This document shows positions 21,996-34,300 of a DNA stretch of 64,000 nt, piece after piece (within the stretch, counting starts at the first letter, position 1; each line of letters starts with the position of its first letter). Source of the stretch: Gracilaria gracilis (lineage: Eukaryota; Rhodophyta; Florideophyceae; Gracilariales; Gracilariaceae). Where the stretch lies: contig JARGSG010000119.1 of NCBI GenBank assembly GCA_030374805.1, positions 1-64,000 of the forward strand, given 5' to 3'. Both the position numbers and the translations under genes were made by a program. The notes under the pieces are model-generated. The model was not told where the DNA came from, ran no database searches, and worked only from the letters and a program-made list of their open reading frames with translations.

Positions 21996-22881
21996 CTAAG
22001 AAAACACGGGCTCCAGGTTAAAAAGCAGTTGACAAACATTTGCTACTGCATGAAAGACAACTTCGTGCTTATCGATTGAATGTCTGAAGGGAACAGACAA
22101 ACATTGAAAAGACTTCAAACGCTTGTTGACGGCCTCATGCCGAGCTCTAACATATGAGAAGAAGGCCGTGGGCCCGCCTGGTTGGACGTGACTAGTCGTT
22201 TCATCAGGGTACCCAGCATCCGCTATAACTAGTTCGTCCATATTTAACACTTTTTTCAAACGAAGTCGATAAATAACTAGATCAGCAAATTCGCCACATG
22301 CAAACGGTCCATGAAGCCAAACAATTTTGCAGTCGTCAATTGAAATCCCAACTTCGTACCTCAAACCTGCCGCGTTAGCTTATAACTGTACCAACTTGAG
22401 CTAAACGGCGTAGGCTCCTGTATTGCGCAGTCCGTGCCATCTACAGAAAGCTTGTATCTAGAAAACTGTCTGTTTCGAAGGCGATGGTTCCAAGTGATCT
22501 TCATAGTAGATGTAAGAAAACAAAGCAGCAGGGAAAAGGACGATGAAAACATCTCCCACTTACCACATTGATATTCGACAAAGCCTCTAGAACGCACCAA
22601 ACCCATTTGCGCCAGGTTTTTTCATCGCATTGTGCGACAGTGCACAAGAAACTCTCCGAACCATAAACCTTTAGAAACATTAAGGCCCACAATATATGTT
22701 TGGGATAGCAGCTGCTTGGGAGGAGAGGCGCGACTCTCTCCCATATTGTGGGCAAAAGTTCCAAAGGAACGCCAAAATGTGCTCTCACTCTGCGTTTCGT
22801 AGTATTACACACGTCTTCACTGCGGCCGAGCATATCTGCGGCAGCTTTTTGAAAGGCGAACAAAGAGCAAGATCGCGCCAT
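21996..22881 (-). pseudogene. PIF/Harbinger-type (DDE_Tnp_4) transposase with a 65-nt intron
   Basis: The N-terminal exon (22881-22564) has a helix-rich DNA-binding part. A phase-0 intron (22563-22499, GTAAGT...ATGAAG) leads to YKLSVDGTDCAIQEP (first Asp). Then come the strand segment VGISIDDCKIVWLHGPFACG, VIADAGYPDE (second Asp) and RARHEAVNKRLKSF (Glu), the IS5/Harbinger arrangement. A single frame change separates the YSYKLT and LRYEVG segments near 22370. The element ends were not found, and the accessory MADF/Myb-type gene expected for this superfamily is not evident nearby. Confidence 0.8.
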
Positions 22882-23595
22882 AAGGACCGCCGCTCTGCCA
22901 TCAAGGTTAAGGCCGGCATCATAAATTCCGACATGTCCTAAAAGAAATCGAGAGCTTACACTGTAAAATCTGTAAAGCTATGGCAAACCGTAGAAAGGTG
23001 GGAAGCCTATAATTTGAAATTCAAATTGTGATCGATCACACTACCATATATGGATTCAGAGAGGCGATTATTGGTACTTGAGGCCATCAGAGCTGTGCCA
23101 AATTTCACTGGCTGATATCAAAGACTTCAAATATCTCCATTAGTCTGGTTTTTATTTGTGCCTTTACGTTGGGCCATACAGTGATCGCGCGATTAAAAAT
23201 TTCACAATCGGCGATCACAGCCGTTTTAGCACATTTTACCCTGGCGATCATTAAAAATTACCTGAAACTAATAGAAAGACCCCCACCCCCTATAATTAAG
23301 CTTCTATCAGCCTTTAATAGTGTGTACTGATTGATGTAGAAGACTGAGTGTAAACTCAGTAATCGCCAGAACATGATAGAAAAAACGATCAGAAACTCTG
23401 TTTCCGTTTTTCCGATCGATTTATTTTCGCACTTCTACACGTGTTCTACTGTAATGCGAATATGAAAAGTGGCGCCAAACACACTCCTGCTCCGGCACGC
23501 CGAAATATTCCATACCTCTATACACTCTTTTCCACCGATGTCGTCCGGGTTCCAATGCCTTCATGCTTTCCTGTCCCGGGAAGCATTACCAAACA
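22882..23595. other. AT-rich intergenic DNA, no gene
   Basis: No supported frame. GATCGATCACA and GCGATCAC-type motifs recur between 23020 and 23260 in both orientations, perhaps the remains of a small inverted-repeat element. Confidence 0.4.
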
Positions 23596-24493
23596 ATGGC
23601 ACCACCGAAAAAGTTACCTGCTTTGAAGTGGGAATCCCCAGCGGTCAAACGGCTCCGAGAGCTCTTCGAAGATGGGACCCTGACGGGTGATGAAGCCCCA
23701 AAGTATGTCCACAATAGGGGGGATATATTTACGAAGTACAATCTTAATAACTTCAGAAACGCATACAACCGGGTGCGCCGTGCTTTAAAAGCGGAGCAAA
23801 GTACGTTTTAACTCTCGATATACTCCAATGCGGAAGGTGCTAACATTTTTTTAAGGCAAAGAGACGGCTCTTGAAAAACAGGTGCATTTGACTCCACGAT
23901 GTTCTAATGATGAAGTTGGTAATAGCAATGGTAAGCGAACGTTTCACGAAATGGAAGATCTTGGGGTTGTGTCTGAAATTGAAGAACAAGATGCACAATG
24001 TGATCAAGGACACTTTGATGGATCGTTTAAGCCAATGTACGCATTTTCCGAATGGGAAGAGCCCAATGCAGCGACTGAGAGACTATCGGTGTGCATTGTA
24101 CTTCCTTCCGGAGTTGCAAGTGATGGTTTAACATTTCATGTAGTGGCTTCCGGAAAGGTGTTAGTCATGCAATGTCAGTGGCCAAGCGTTTTTACGGATG
24201 TTAGTTGTTTACATCGCAAGTGGCTGGGTGAAAAAGCAGTGGATCGTATGAAAAATTACCATCCAAAACTGAAAGGGTTTGAAAAGTTCTATCGGAACCT
24301 GCGTAATCGTAGCACTGATGTTATTGTTTCTACTGCTCGTATTTCTGTACTATATCCTGTGGAAACGCATGTACATGAAGAGCATTATCTGGGATGGGAA
24401 GAATCATCCTGTAAGGCAGTGTACATAGAGCTGCGAGCGAAAACCGATACGTATAGCCTGGTTCCAAAAAAGGTGGACTTTGAGATTTATTAA
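23596..24493 (+). CDS. two-exon gene of unknown function (280 aa)
   Basis: Exon 1 runs from the ATG at 23596 to 23800. A 55-nt phase-1 intron (23801-23855, GTACGT, GCTAAC branch-like motif, TTTTTTTAAG) restores an open frame to the TAA at 24493. The N-terminus is basic (MAPPKKLPALKW), with a helical motif LRELFEDGTLTGDEAPKYVH and NNFRNAYNRVRRALK that resembles a small DNA- or protein-binding helical domain. The C-terminal 150 residues are strand-rich, with FHVVASGKVLVMQCQWPSVF. I do not recognise the family. The clean intron and intact frame argue for a live gene. Confidence 0.7.
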
Positions 24494-24815
24494 TTAATTA
24501 AAATCAAGTATTTGCACAGTTTTCCCGCATCTCCCTGTACCATTTATTTGGGGATCACGGCGCGTTTGAGTTGGGTATCTCTCATTTCATTCGTCGGAAT
24601 TCAATCTACTCCCTACATGTGTTACGTGTTGTAGAATCCCCCGAGGCCGCTTTTGTCCTACATGGACAGCGCCACACGTACAGTACTCGCACCACATGTC
24701 ATCAGTTGGACACGCATGCTCCCTGCTCCAAATATGACAAAGCCGCCATCTCCATCTATCTGCCGTTCGCCTCGTATCCCTCCAACGCTCCTTCTCTATC
24801 GCGCCCCGGCCTCCC

Positions 24816-24847
<32 letters not shown>

Positions 24848-24982
24848 ATCTTGCTCCGCCACTCCGCCATGGACCACCCCGTTTCGCCCTGCACTCCGAA
24901 AGTTGCTCAGGGAGTACACGCCGACGTCTATCCCGTCGAACCAACCCGCAACTCTGACCACCCACACTTCTAGTACCCAGCA
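24494..24982. other. intergenic, with poly-C tract
   Basis: No supported frame. It contains the 31-base C homopolymer listed separately. Confidence 0.5.
24817..24847. repeat. 31-base poly-C tract
   Basis: Uninterrupted C run. It could form i-motif/G-quadruplex structures or be an assembly artefact. Confidence 0.9.
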
Positions 24983-26700
24983 GTGCTTCGTCTAGACCGC
25001 GAGCCCGTCATGTATGGATACTTAGAGCGTTGCATACCCTACGAGTTCCATTCTCTTCTCCGATCAGAAAGACCTCCATCACTTTCATCTTCACCACCTC
25101 AACATCTAACTCCTGCTCTTACACGAGCCAATCTAACAAAACTCAAGAATGGCCTTAATGCTCTCCGTCGCTCGCATCCCACCAAGCTGCACCGCGTCGA
25201 AACCCCAACACCACCCAAACCATTGACTTCACGCGCAAGCGCTCGAGCCTTCCCGCTACAAAGGCATCCACTCTCTCAGAACCTGCTTGATGATTGGTTC
25301 CATCCGCTTTCGAAAGGATCTCACAACCCTTTATCGGATTTGTCCCATTCCGTCCCCTTAGGGCCTGCCATCCTGCTTGCGGGAGGCACGGTCAGCGCGA
25401 TGATGGCCACTCGTTGCATTCCCTCCCAGCGCGCAGCCTGGTACATCCCTATCGTCGTGCTAAACGAATGCGTTAAACAAATTCGCCCCGATCGACCTCC
25501 ACCAAGCCCCAAGCTATTTTGGACCAAGCAGCTGTGCGGTCTTCTCACAACAGAGATTGACGCCATTCGAGCGCGTAAGACCCCTTGTTGGGCAGCATGG
25601 AGCGAGGGACCTTCTTGGAATACGTGCTAGACCTCGCAAGATGGCAGGCCGACGAAGGGCTTCTTGATGTCTCAAAATGGACTGCCGCCGTGGCACAAGC
25701 ATTGCGAGTAGAGTTGATGTCCTCACAATCCTTCAGCACTCCTGGCACAAAGATCACCATTGTGGCCGCTCGGCGCTTCTTGCCTGAGTTTCTATAGTCT
25801 CCGGAAGGCGTTATGATTCTGCTTGAGGCGTTTTTGCGAGGATCAAGCCTTATCATAAGCGCGCCTCCTGCATCTTCTGTCGCCACCCGCGAAGGCGTCA
25901 AGGGAAAGGATGCGCAACGAAAGGCAACGAAACGTGCCTCCAATGCTGCCTCTTCGCTTGCCACTGTGAGTGCACCGTCTAAGTTCACCCCGAATTCATG
26001 CCACTTGAAGTCATGCCTCTGTTGCAAGCCGGCTTGAACGCATTGCAAGTACGCGTCCAAATCAAGAGCAAGGAGTTCAGCATGCACGGCCTCGAACAAC
26101 TAGTGCGCAAGGCCGCTGATACCATTCAAGGTTTGAAGGATAGAAGGAAAGAAAGAGAGCCCAAACCTGACTATCGTACTAATGAGGAAAGAATTGGTTC
26201 TCCGAATACAGCCATGCGTCATTTTGAACGACCTTCTACTAATGGAGATGTCGCACGCGTCACTGCGATTTTGCGAGAAGCTTATAAAGGGCGTGGTGGT
26301 ACATTAACGGTTGTGCAGATGGTATGTGAGTGGGGTCTATCATCTATGGTTGCGGACCGTGCGGAAGCCATCTGTGTGGCAACAGCCGTCTTAAAAGAAC
26401 TTGGTTCGGGACTAGCGAACGCTAGTTCAACTTCAAGAACAACCAAGGACGGCACAACTCCGAAATGCTACAAGAAGGGAAGCCACCAAGCGCGGAACGA
26501 GGCCTCCACATCAACGTTGAACACCCTGACCGGTAATACAGACCCTGACCTTTACAACGCGATGTATGCCACTTCATGAAGCATTACGCCAACGATAGCT
26601 CGCCCGAAAATACGGACGAGAACGAGGCCATTGTAAAGGAGTTAAACGGAGGACTGCAGCCGGAGAACACGGATAACGATGATTCGGTAGTTCGTTTTAT
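24983..26700 (+). pseudogene. MED12-like (Mediator kinase module) locus with frame breaks
   Basis: MED12 links the CDK8/cyclin C kinase module to Mediator in the nucleus. The first frame (to 25630) contains LLDDWFHPLSKGSHNPLSDL, VPLGPAILLAGGTV, RAAWYIPIVVLNECVKQI and SPKLFWTKQL. These follow the conserved MED12 order: WF-dxL, xxL-VP, RAxW, eFWTxxi. A second frame from about 25600 supplies FLEYVLDLARWQADEGLLD, which matches the WHxxEGLL helix that comes next in MED12, then VMILLEAFLRGSSLII. A third frame continues from about 25998. At least two frame changes and one in-frame TAG (25795-25797) are present. Either the gene is decaying, or it has unresolved introns or indel errors. The end is uncertain, and coding similarity may run further right. 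Confidence 0.5.
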
Positions 26701-28618
26701 TGCCTACCTTTGAAGGCATAACTTGCTTTCGCTTCTGGCATTTGTACGTGACGCATCCTACTTACATCTACGAATCATCGGGCTGTCTCGTTTCTTGTCA
26801 AATGTCTGTCGCTATTGCCAGATCCCGTGGAAAAGTCGGTTTCAGATTGTCTTCGTTCCATTCTAAGGAAGTATGGGTACATTTCACGGACCAGGCAGTG
26901 TTGTGTCCATGGCGTTTGTGAGGAGAGCGTTTTGGTTGCGTGCAATGGAGATGCCCAATCAGTTGCAACTCAAGTTGAATCTCTTTCAAAAAAGGGGTGA
27001 CACGAACGTCACTTTTTCTACTACAGGTGCTCTATGGGAGCGAGAACTGACTTTGGTAACTGGTGGCGATGCTGAGGTGCTCATCAGTGCAATCCACAAC
27101 CAGCGTTCGTCTTCTCCGTATACCGCGAACCACTCGTTCTCGCCGGATTCCACCCGTACCGCTACCATTGAAACCAAACCATGCGCGCTTCATGCTCATT
27201 CTACTTCCCGTTTTCAACTTCGTATCAACGCCATCGCCTTCCTCTGTTCTCATAGCTTCTTTCTGTTCCTCCGCCTCCTTTTTTGCGTCGCTTTCGTTCT
27301 TCATCTTCTTCTCCGGCGATTCTCGCACTTTCAAGAGCATCGATTCCCTCAAGTCAAGGGCGTTAAATCGCTCTTGCAAGACGTATGTCTCTCTTTCCAA
27401 CTAAACTGGTCACTCTCCCAGGAAAATCAGGGGTTGAGTGAGTGTAGCAACAGTAAGGATCTGTTTCAAGCTACACAGCGACCGCAAAGGTGTTCAAACG
27501 CCGTTGGCGACGGACGTGTGCGCGCGCAATAGTAATCCTCCTGACGAACCATGCGGTCATAACCGGTAGGGAGACGGTTGAGAGAGAGACGTCTTCGCAG
27601 ACGGTTTGAAACTGTTACCCTTGGTAGTGCGCACCACGATTGTCGTTGCAAAAGGCGCATTTGAGAGGTTTCGTGTGGGAAATCCCGTATGGTGCGTGTA
27701 TCTCGTGGACACGAAATTCTCTACGAAGATGGCACAGGCATAGTCTCTACTCGAGACTCATAGTGATTACACTTACTTCTCTCTATCCCATTCCCCCGCT
27801 TTTCGCGCCATCGCTACGCGACACGATTCAGGAGCGTACCATGTCGAGCTCTTACAAAAAAGACCCTTCGAAGAGGCTTATGGAAATAGTTGCAAGCTGT
27901 GAAGATAGTATACTGCACCGAATATTGTTAGGAGCGATGTGTAGGGTGATCAATCTACTTTGCAGCGTCCACAACTCCACTTCTTGTGCAGGATCGGTGG
28001 TGAGTTCCTTGGCTTCCGTAACAGCGAAGAACGAGGCCACACGTAGAGCTCAGGCAAAGAGAAGCAGAGAACAAGCTAGGAAAGCATGTGAAGTTTCGTT
28101 TTCTCAGAAACAAGAATCAAAGAAGCGCGAAAAGCCAAGGAAATAGAGGTGTGTCGTGATATCTTCACTCGATAATTGTTGTCAGATATCAGAAAAGCAT
28201 TCGGCTTAGAGCGTCGAACCTTTTGTTCGTACGCTTCAAGTCTTGGAAGTATTCGTTTTATTTTTATGTCTTCATATTTCGTAAGTTAACAGTCTGTTTC
28301 TTCATACTCCATAGCTCCTGTATACCAACCTTCATCCCATTTTGTTCGCTTTGTATCACATAGTTCTGTACACTTTGTATCCGACATTGATTGTTCTTAC
28401 TGGGCTTCCTGCATGGATCTCTGCAGCTATCGGTGAAGCACCGCAAGTGCCGAAACTGAACTTTCGTTGAGATGCTCTTCCGATAGCGTTATCATATCTT
28501 TAGCAGTACCCTGTAGCTAGCCTTCGATGCTGTCCGTCATATACTTGGTGGTGCTCGGCGCTCAAGACGGTCAGCATCAGAAAGCTTTTCTTGCAGTCTA
28601 CCCAAGACCGTCAAAATT
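26701..28618. other. region without a firmly supported gene
   Basis: Frames here could be the 3' part of the MED12-like locus. One short plus frame (ATG 27841 to 28146, Lys/Arg-rich C-terminus with KKREKPRK) and a minus coiled-coil-like frame (27400-27032) are the best alternatives. I cannot decide between them. Confidence 0.3.
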
Positions 28619-29836
28619 TTAAGTGTACGTATAACATGCCGAAGAAACTAAAACTTCTGTTCCTTTTGGAATACTAGGAGGCGTGTTGAAATCGGTTTCA
28701 TTCTGGAACCATGTATCCCCTACTTCCCGATAGATGTCCTCCACCTTGCGCATATGTCGCATTGCTCGCAGGCGGAATTCGTCAACATCTACTCCGCTTC
28801 CCAGTATGTGGCAAACAATTCCTTCTAATCTTCGTATCAAGGCATCCATAATATCAGGGAGCGGCCGCTGAAGCATCCAGAGTTCAATCTTTTTCCTCTG
28901 CTTTCCCTTTCCTTCCCTGTGTCCGTATTTACGAGTCGCGAGCTTTGCACCTTCAACAACCGCTTCTTGAGCGGCATTAATCGCCTTTTCAAGGCAGGGC
29001 AAGAGATTGTCGGGAGACAATTCCCCATATGCATTTCCAGACTCGAAACACAGTCTTCTTCGCCGCTTGACGTCATGATCATCTGCGATGGTGTTCTCAA
29101 GCAAACGAATGAATATGCCCCTATTATGGTCGGGTTCTGCTTTCATCTGCTTGCAAACATAGGCGCACCTCAATATATACTCGGAAACAGCACTCATGTG
29201 AATCACAGTTTCCTGCATTCGTGAAAGCGTATTCAGCTTAAACCACTTCTTTGAGATAGACTCCTCGCCAACATGTGGGCTGAACATTGCAAAAGCGTTT
29301 TGACGTAAGCTGAAGCGCGGTATCTTTTTGCCTCCGATTATCATATATCTCCCAAAGAACGATTTCAAACCGCGATACACCAGAATTGAGGAGGGGTATC
29401 GACACATCGCTTCCAATATATTGCTCGCGTTACCTTTTCCAGGCAGTTTCGCCGACAAAGCGAAAACGTTCTCCCACAATCTGACTTCAGCCTTCCAGTA
29501 CTCAACACCATTCAATATAATATAAACATTGTGTTTTGCTAAAATACGTCGGGCTAGTGATCGTGGCGCGGCGAACTCTGTTTCTGTGCCATTCGACTCC
29601 CTTTCCACGTCCAATTGATCCCTTGCCCATTTTAGCACGTTCGGAATCGCACCCGGAAGAAGCACATGAGGCAGACTCTTTTCTGAAACTGTCGAGCTTC
29701 TCATGTCCTTTTCACAACGGCTAGGCATCTTTTTGGAAGCACTTTCACGTCGAATAGCCTTCCCAATCGGTTTCGATACCCCACGTCGCACATGGTTTTT
29801 GATGACTTTCGTTTTTGACGCTTCTGGCTTTGCCAT
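28619..29836 (-). CDS. unrecognised 405-aa basic protein
   Basis: A single uninterrupted frame from the ATG at 29836 to 28619. The first 50 residues are very basic (KTKVIKNHVRRGVSKPIG, RRESASKK), like a nuclear or nucleolar signal. The body is predicted helical, with segments LARRILAKHNVYIILNGVEY and KSFFGRYMIIGGKKIPRF and a cluster DDHDVKRRRRLCFE. Near the C-terminus, DALIRRLEGIVCHILG and MRHMRKVEDIYREVGD look like amphipathic helices. There is no family I can name. Its length and intactness suggest a real gene, host- or transposon-encoded. Confidence 0.55.
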   Translation of the reverse strand: MAKPEASKTKVIKNHVRRGVSKPIGKAIRRESASKKMPSRCEKDMRSSTVSEKSLPHVLLPGAIPNVLKWARDQLDVERESNGTETEFAAPRSLARRILAKHNVYIILNGVEYWKAEVRLWENVFALSAKLPGKGNASNILEAMCRYPSSILVYRGLKSFFGRYMIIGGKKIPRFSLRQNAFAMFSPHVGEESISKKWFKLNTLSRMQETVIHMSAVSEYILRCAYVCKQMKAEPDHNRGIFIRLLENTIADDHDVKRRRRLCFESGNAYGELSPDNLLPCLEKAINAAQEAVVEGAKLATRKYGHREGKGKQRKKIELWMLQRPLPDIMDALIRRLEGIVCHILGSGVDVDEFRLRAMRHMRKVEDIYREVGDTWFQNETDFNTPPSIPKGTEVLVSSACYTYT

Positions 29837-30514
29837 AACGTGAGTTATTCGGTTTGAACTGAGAACCAAGATAACCGCCCTGCCTCCTTACGTTATACCC
29901 TTTGAATTAATGCTCAAGTGAGCTCAATGTGTACGAGCTCCTCAACCAATGGAAGCTTCTTAAAGTACTCAAAGAGTTTGTATGATGCTTCGCAGATGGC
30001 GTGAGACTACAGTCAAAGAAAAATGGCAACAGACCCCGAATGAGGAGCATGCATGATATCTTGACCGTAATTTTATCTCCGAGCAAGGGCTGTCGACAGT
30101 AAACTTACGGAGACGCCTCGCACGCAGCGAATTGTGATATATCTGGTGTAATCTTTCCTGAAGTGACGTAGTATTACCGGTCATCCCTGCACAGCCTGGT
30201 AGTAGTCATCGCATGGCTCGTAAAGAGTGTAATCTCCGAATGGCGCACGAACTCTTTAAGGAATTGGATGAAGCCTATCCGATTGGAGAAAGAATTACAC
30301 TTTGTAACTATTTCCAACAATTTGTTGTCCTAAATTCTTTTGAAAGTAGATTTTCGAGGAACAAAGAAGTTGATTTATTTGAACGGGAGCTTCCAGGATG
30401 ATCTACTGAGCGCTGTTCGCTTCTGCATTGCCGCACTGGATTGATTACCGCTTCGCCGTCGTATCGCGGCGTCGTCGCCCCTGACCGCGGCTCTTCCGCT
30501 CTCACAACTCATGG

Positions 30515-30580
30515 TCGACGGCAACGAACTCTTTGTTCGATTCGACGGCGACGAACTCCTTGTTCGAACTCCTTGTTCGA
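30515..30580. repeat. short tandem repeat, about 26-bp unit
   Basis: Two copies of TCGACGGCRACGAACTC-TTGTTCGA followed by a partial third copy. Confidence 0.8.
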
Positions 30581-31047
30581 TGCGTCCCGTCCGCATCAAT
30601 GAATATCGCTCCCGCATCTAAGCCGCGCCGCTTCGAGCCCGTTCGGCTTTACCCCACGCCGCACGATCGACGACAACAAAGCTCCCAACACGAATTCGAT
30701 TTGTTTCGGATTCTCCGCATCCAATGCCTCTAGATCGCGTTTCCACCTCCTCCTTAACCTCCGTTACCACCCGATCTACTGTGAACTTTACCCTGCCCTT
30801 GTTTATCTACGCATTGCTACGCGAGTTTGTCGGGCGGTTGATTCGGGTCCGCAGGGCAACCAGCGCCCGTGTTGTCGATGGTGCCCCACCTCGGGTACCG
30901 GCCGGCCACTATATCATTCGTAGTACGCCGGCGCAGCGTCCGACATCCGCAATCGTGGGTATTCTAGATTCATCTTCTAGAAGATATGAGTAGAGCATCG
31001 GGGGCTCCATAAGAGCCGCCCACGGGAAGCTCAAAGAGCTGTTCATC

Positions 31048-31078
31048 TCTGACACGGAGGGCAGTTCTCCGTGTCAGA
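31048..31078. repeat. 12-bp perfect hairpin with 7-base loop
   Basis: TCTGACACGGAG and CTCCGTGTCAGA flank GGCAGTT. No poly-T tail, so no function is assigned. Confidence 0.75.
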
Positions 31079-31314
31079 CCCGACCATAAGATCCTACATC
31101 GCAAGGAGGTCGGCACACCACGACGGGCGCAACGCATGTACCCTACCGGCGCGCAGACTTCAACGGTGCCTATGGCTACAGATTGCATGGGAAAACAAAT
31201 TCAAAGAGAACAAGATCATGTTGAATACGCAAAAAACATCTTACACACTTCCCTCGCACACCATGGCGTAGTAGGGGGATGATACCCTACTAAAGTTATC
31301 CTTGTTAACATGTA

Positions 31315-34300
31315 CTGAAGCGCATGTATGTGTATGGGACTCCCGCACAGGCTCTGCTGGATTCTGGGGCAATCCCCAATCTCATGTCCTCTGAACTGGC
31401 CGAGAAGCTTTCATTGAAGCCTAAGCCCACTGATCGTCAGATTCGCGTGGCGAACGGCGACGTTGCTTTGGTTCGCGGCACGCTCCGTAATATCCCTGTC
31501 ATTTTCGATTCTGTGAGAGTTCCGCTCGAATTTCTGGTCATCGAAAGGCCCCCATTTGACCTCATAATCGGCTTTCCCACCTTGGAGGCGATGCAAGCCT
31601 GCATCAACATCAGCACGAAGTAGGTGAAGATGATATATGAGGGCTCGCCAATCCTACTCGGACTAAATTACGATCGCGCTGGGATCGACGAGTTTGTGCC
31701 GATTTCTGGCACGAATAGTGAGGACTTTACATCAGATTCCGATGAAGAAGGGTATGACTTCCCCCCCGAAGGAGACAGTCTGTTCGCCTCGATTGAGGAG
31801 GACGAGGTTTTCTTCGACGGACGTGCTTTGGGCCCAGAGATCACTCTCGTCACGTTAGAAGGTGATCACCCGACAATGGACCAAGATGGTTCTCACGACT
31901 CCGATCATGGGAGTCGAGAGGAGCAAGTCGGTGACACTAGTCAAGATCCAGAATCCCGGGCCGTAGAGCTGGTTGGTTTGCGTCAGGTTGGTGCTCGTGC
32001 TCCGCCTCCGCCACCCTCGACAATCGACGAACGTGTCCTGGAACAACTGCGTGATCTCGCTGTCAACGACGACAGGCGCTACGAAGACGCAGAAGCCACA
32101 GAAGATGAAGATGAGTCTGACGAAGAAGATGAAGTTGAAGATGAAGATGAAGATGAAGATGATGAAGATACCGAAGACGAAGTGATTGAGGATAACCCAG
32201 CCTTGCACGTGCCGTTTGAGCCACACCCGGTGGTGTTCGAGGACCCTGGTCTGACAGTTCCGATCCGCGACGAGGTTCTCCTTCTCCCACGCCGAGATGA
32301 GAGGGAGCCGGATCGCCAAGACGTCCTCTACATCAAGGTCAGGAGGCGCCACTTAGGTCGTCCCGGCGCCCCCTTTCCTTCGGTCAGGACGGATATTTTG
32401 CCTTTCGGGGCTGAAGGTGAGCTTCTCCAGGATGATTTTGGGGGCATGAACATCTACTTCCCTCAGAATCAGATATCCGCCCCAGTCGAGTATCACATCC
32501 CTGGAGGAAATGGAGCTCCCAGTGGTTCCCAGGATTTCACTGGAGCTCAGAACGGGTTTCAGACTTCCGAGGACGGCCCTTCTTCACCCAGTCAAGTACA
32601 AGACGGAAGAGAAACCCCTGCATTGCCCCATGGTCTTGCGCTCGCTTCTGAGAGTAACGTCTGCGTGGCACACGAGGTGGAATACTCTCTTCAGGACACC
32701 GTCGCCCGTGATGACTATGGGCGTGCTTTTGACCGCCGAGACTTCCCCCCAGACACGGACCAGAAGCAGGTCATTCTTGATCGTTTGTCGCATCTCCCCG
32801 GGACGGTTCAGCAGGAGCTCTTCTCTGTTCTTTGTGCCACGGACATTGTTGCGTGGTCCCTCTATGACCTCCGACCGTCTGATGTGCCTGTGCTGCACGA
32901 CTTCGAGATTACCGACAATACTCCAATCCGGTCACGTCGCCGTCGACTACCACCAAAGCATGACGAAGTGGTCCGAAAGGAGGTTGACAAGATGCTCGCG
33001 GCTGGTATCGTGCGTCCATGCTCGTCCGCGTGGTCCTTCCCCGTTGTCATCGCCACGAAGAAGGATGGCAAACCAAGGTTCTGCGTCGACTACAGAGCCT
33101 TGAATCAGATCATGAAACCAGATCGTTGGCCGCTCCCCCACATGGATCAGATCTTCGATGACCTTGGCGGTTGCTCGTTCTTCACGACGCTGGATTTGTT
33201 CTTCGGGTACTGGCAGATCGGCATGTCGCCCCGTTGCCAAGAGATGACCACTTTCGTTTGTCGGCAAGGGACCTTCCAGTTCGAGGTCATGCCCTTTGGC
33301 CTGATGAATGCCCCATCGACGTTCCAAAGGTTGATGGATTCCATTCTTGGTCGCATCGCGTTTGCACGTGTGTACATTGACGACGTAGTCATCTTCTCGA
33401 AGACCATGGAGGAGCATGTCCATCATGTTTCGGAAGTACTGAAGCTCATCGCCTCGCATGGGCTGAAGCTGAAGATCAGCAAGTGCGACTTCGCTCAGCC
33501 CAAGATTCACCTTCTTGGGCACGTCATCAAGGCTGGTGGAGTGTCCGTGGACATGAAGAAGATTGAAGCGATTCAGGATGCCCCTCTTCCTTCGACGACT
33601 ACCGAGCTTAGGAGTTTCCTTGGCCTCGCGAGCTACTACAGGCGCTTCATCAAAGGGTTTTCACAGACCTCCGCGCCCCTTCACGCCACCACCACAGGCA
33701 AGAAGAGGCTGGAGTTCACCCCCGAGATGAGGGAAGGGTTTGAAAAGTTGAAGAGGAAGCTTGTTTGCCCCCCGGTTCTCGCCTTCCCTGACTTTGAGGC
33801 CCCTTTTCGTGTCGAGACAGACGCCTCCACCCCGTCTTTGGGGGCTGTCTTGGCCCCAAAAGAAGGAAGATGGGATGTTTCACCCGGTCCAGTACGCAAG
33901 CAGGACTATGAACAAGTCTGAGCAGAACTACTCGGTATGCGAGACGGAGGCCTTGGCAGTCGTATTTGCCTTGAAGAAGTTTCGCATCTACCTTCTTGGA
34001 TCGATGCCATTCCCGTTGGTGACGGATCATCAGGCCCTGAGGTATGCTTTCCAGAAGAAGGACGTCCATGGACGCCTCGCTCGATGGTTGGATCTTTTCG
34101 CGGAGTACGAATTCGAGATGGTGTACCGTTCTGGGACTGGCAATTTTGCTGCCGACTACCTCTCCCGGTTCGCGAAGCCAGAGAACTTGGAGCACGGTAT
34201 GGCATGCCAAGTGTCAGTCACGTCAGAGGATTCTTTCGGTGGTCTCGAGCCATATTACGCCAATATAGGCCAATAACTTTGTGGGCTTCCTATGGACGAG

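Larger units (their letters stand above)
29837..31310. other. intergenic, no supported gene
   Basis: Only short frames occur (for example plus 30213-30401). It contains the tandem repeat and hairpin listed separately. The 5' end of the neighbouring Ty3 fragment is not visible here, and no LTR was found. Confidence 0.4.
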
